Assembly (NCBI GenBank): GCA_964552325.1
Contig: CAZKHA010000187.1
Location: 1-6,725 of the forward strand
Source: CAZKCK01 sp964552325
GTDB taxonomy: Bacteria; Bacteroidota; Bacteroidia; Bacteroidales; TTA-H9
Length of the DNA stretch: 6,725 bases
Direction of reading: 5' to 3'
Part shown: in pieces, positions 5,795 to 6,725 of the stretch
Layout of the letters: every line of letters begins with the position of its first letter
How positions within the stretch are numbered: the first letter of the stretch is position 1
The notes under the pieces: generated by a model
Told to the model about the DNA's origin: nothing
The model's input: only the letters and a program-made list of their open reading frames with translations
Databases searched by the model: none
Position numbers and translations under genes: made by a program

Positions 5795-6405
5795 ATCCTG
5801 CTGTTGACAAATACCTGATAGATGGCTGTATGCGCTGCAAGTATGGCGCAACGCCTCAATGCAAGGTGCTAAACTGGGTTGAAGATTTGGTTTTGCTCAG
5901 AAGAATTGTGTTGGAAACCGGACTAACCGAGGAGCTGAAGTGGGGTGTTCCGGTTTATACGCACAAAGGCAAGAATGTTGTGCTAATTAATGCATTAAAA
6001 GGTTCCGCAAATATCGGTTTCTTTAAAGGAGTGCTTTTGGCTGACACCCACAAAATCCTTCAACAACAAGGCAATTTACAGTCGGACAGGCTGGTGAAGT
6101 TTATCAATACCGAAGCCATCATAGGCTTAGCAGAAGTGTTAAAAGCTTATATTTTTGAGGCTATCCGCATTGAAGAAGCCGGATTGAAAGTTGATTTTAA
6201 GAAAAACCCAGAGCCTATTCCCGATGAACTTACCCAAGTATTTGATGCTGACCCCGCATTTAAACAAGCATTTTATGCCATGACGCCGGGCAGGCAAAGG
6301 GGGTATATCATTTATTTTTCGCAACCCAAGCAATCACAAACGCGATTTGGAAGGATCGAAAAATGTAAAGATAAGATTTTTAAAGGAATAGGCTTGAATG
6401 ATTAG
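5791..6405 (+). CDS. DUF1801/YdeI (OmpD-associated) family protein with N-terminal cysteine cluster
   Basis: This 204-residue cytoplasmic protein belongs to the YdeI/OmpD-associated family. Residues about 30-125 form the DUF1801 fold: LVLLRRIVLETGLTEELKWG, VPVYTHKGKNVVLI, then a GFFKGVLL strand. Residues about 145-200 carry the family's C-terminal motif: AMTPGRQRGYIIYFSQPKQS, then R-x2-RIEKC and a GIGLND end. Enterobacterial YdeI has been linked to resistance to antimicrobial peptides; what this member does is unknown. The N-terminus differs from the commonest form (MNPKVD-x-KAKKW): after MNPAVDKYLIDG it has C13-x2-C16-x7-C24, a possible metal-binding or redox cluster of three cysteines. I recall such cysteine-bearing members elsewhere in Bacteroidota, so it is probably a real subtype. 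The ATG lies within the hydrolase stop (ATGA), so it is translationally coupled. No convincing terminator follows. Confidence 0.88.
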   Translation: MNPAVDKYLIDGCMRCKYGATPQCKVLNWVEDLVLLRRIVLETGLTEELKWGVPVYTHKGKNVVLINALKGSANIGFFKGVLLADTHKILQQQGNLQSDRLVKFINTEAIIGLAEVLKAYIFEAIRIEEAGLKVDFKKNPEPIPDELTQVFDADPAFKQAFYAMTPGRQRGYIIYFSQPKQSQTRFGRIEKCKDKIFKGIGLND

Positions 6406-6725
6406 GAGGTTCAAGCTGTCGGTTATTGAAAACCTAGCTTTGGAAATCGCTCAGACGCAAAGAAATTTAACGTACTAATCCAGCCATGGATTTGCTTCCT
6501 ATTGCCAGGAATGCACCAAACGGCCATAAATCAATAACTTTGTTTGCAATTCATTGAACACCAACCCAAAGATGCTGACGAATGGAGAACGAAATCGTAA
6601 CACACTTTCAAAATATATGGCACTGCGCAGTTTTTTGTGGGTAATTCTTGGGTAATCAATAAAAATTTGAATGCGTATTGGCAGGTACAAGGTACAGCTT
6701 GCCCAACCGAAGAATGAGGGTGGGG
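6406..6725. other. gene-poor right edge, no supported gene
   Basis: The last 320 bases after the YdeI-family gene show no complete gene I can support. A minus-strand frame is open from the right edge of the window to a stop at 6499-6501 (about 75 codons), giving a product with no family I recognise; it could be the end of a gene lying outside the window or chance. A TAACTTTG box (6535-6542) matches the -7 consensus but has no -33 partner. TGGGTAAT occurs twice in direct order at 6638-6645 and 6649-6656, an 11-base period (about one helical turn). Confidence 0.45.

Noticed and set aside
6408..6450. Hairpin after the YdeI-family gene as terminator
   Set aside because: AGGTT/AACCT gives only five pairs with a long loop and no T-run follows.
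6535..6542. TAACTTTG as a promoter
   Set aside because: It matches the -7 box but has no TTG at the correct distance upstream and no plus-strand gene follows within the window.

Overview
The window looks like chromosomal DNA of a Bacteroidota bacterium (Flavobacteriia, Chitinophagia or Saprospiria type). Four things support this: a secreted protein with a classic type IX secretion (T9SS) C-terminal sorting tail; a YdeI-family protein and a PIN-type ribonuclease of the forms common in that phylum; A/T-rich leaders without Shine-Dalgarno sequences; and promoter-like TAnnTTTG boxes, the signature of the Bacteroidota primary sigma factor. No rRNA, tRNA, CRISPR array or intact transposase is visible.

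Layout. Bases 1-527 hold no supportable gene; the left edge may be the tail of a dispersed intergenic repeat. A strong hairpin with a T-rich tail (528-567) ends the minus-strand gene 590-2386. That gene encodes a 598-residue T9SS-exported, multi-domain beta-sandwich protein with a signal peptide, three related Ig-like modules, two fibronectin III-like modules and a sorting domain. Bases 2387-3199 are a long stretch without a recognisable gene and contain two adjacent palindromes. A plus-strand toxin-antitoxin-like pair follows at 3200-3807: a PIN-domain toxin gene broken by an apparent one-base insertion near 3500, overlapped at its end by an intact 51-codon gene that is the likely antitoxin. 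A 194-bp spacer leads to an all-helical, HEAT-like protein of unknown function (4002-4736). A good promoter candidate (4748-4778) then precedes a two-gene operon: an exported alpha/beta hydrolase with a Ser-Asp-His triad (4880-5794), coupled by an ATGA overlap to a DUF1801/YdeI-family protein with an N-terminal cysteine cluster (5791-6405). The last 320 bases hold no supportable complete gene.

The genes do not form one pathway. The window reads as several independent transcription units separated by roomy, gene-poor spacers, with an accessory toxin-antitoxin module in the middle. The most useful observations are the frameshifted toxin beside an intact small partner gene, and the hydrolase-YdeI coupling. 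I found no convincing evidence of a completely new multi-gene system.
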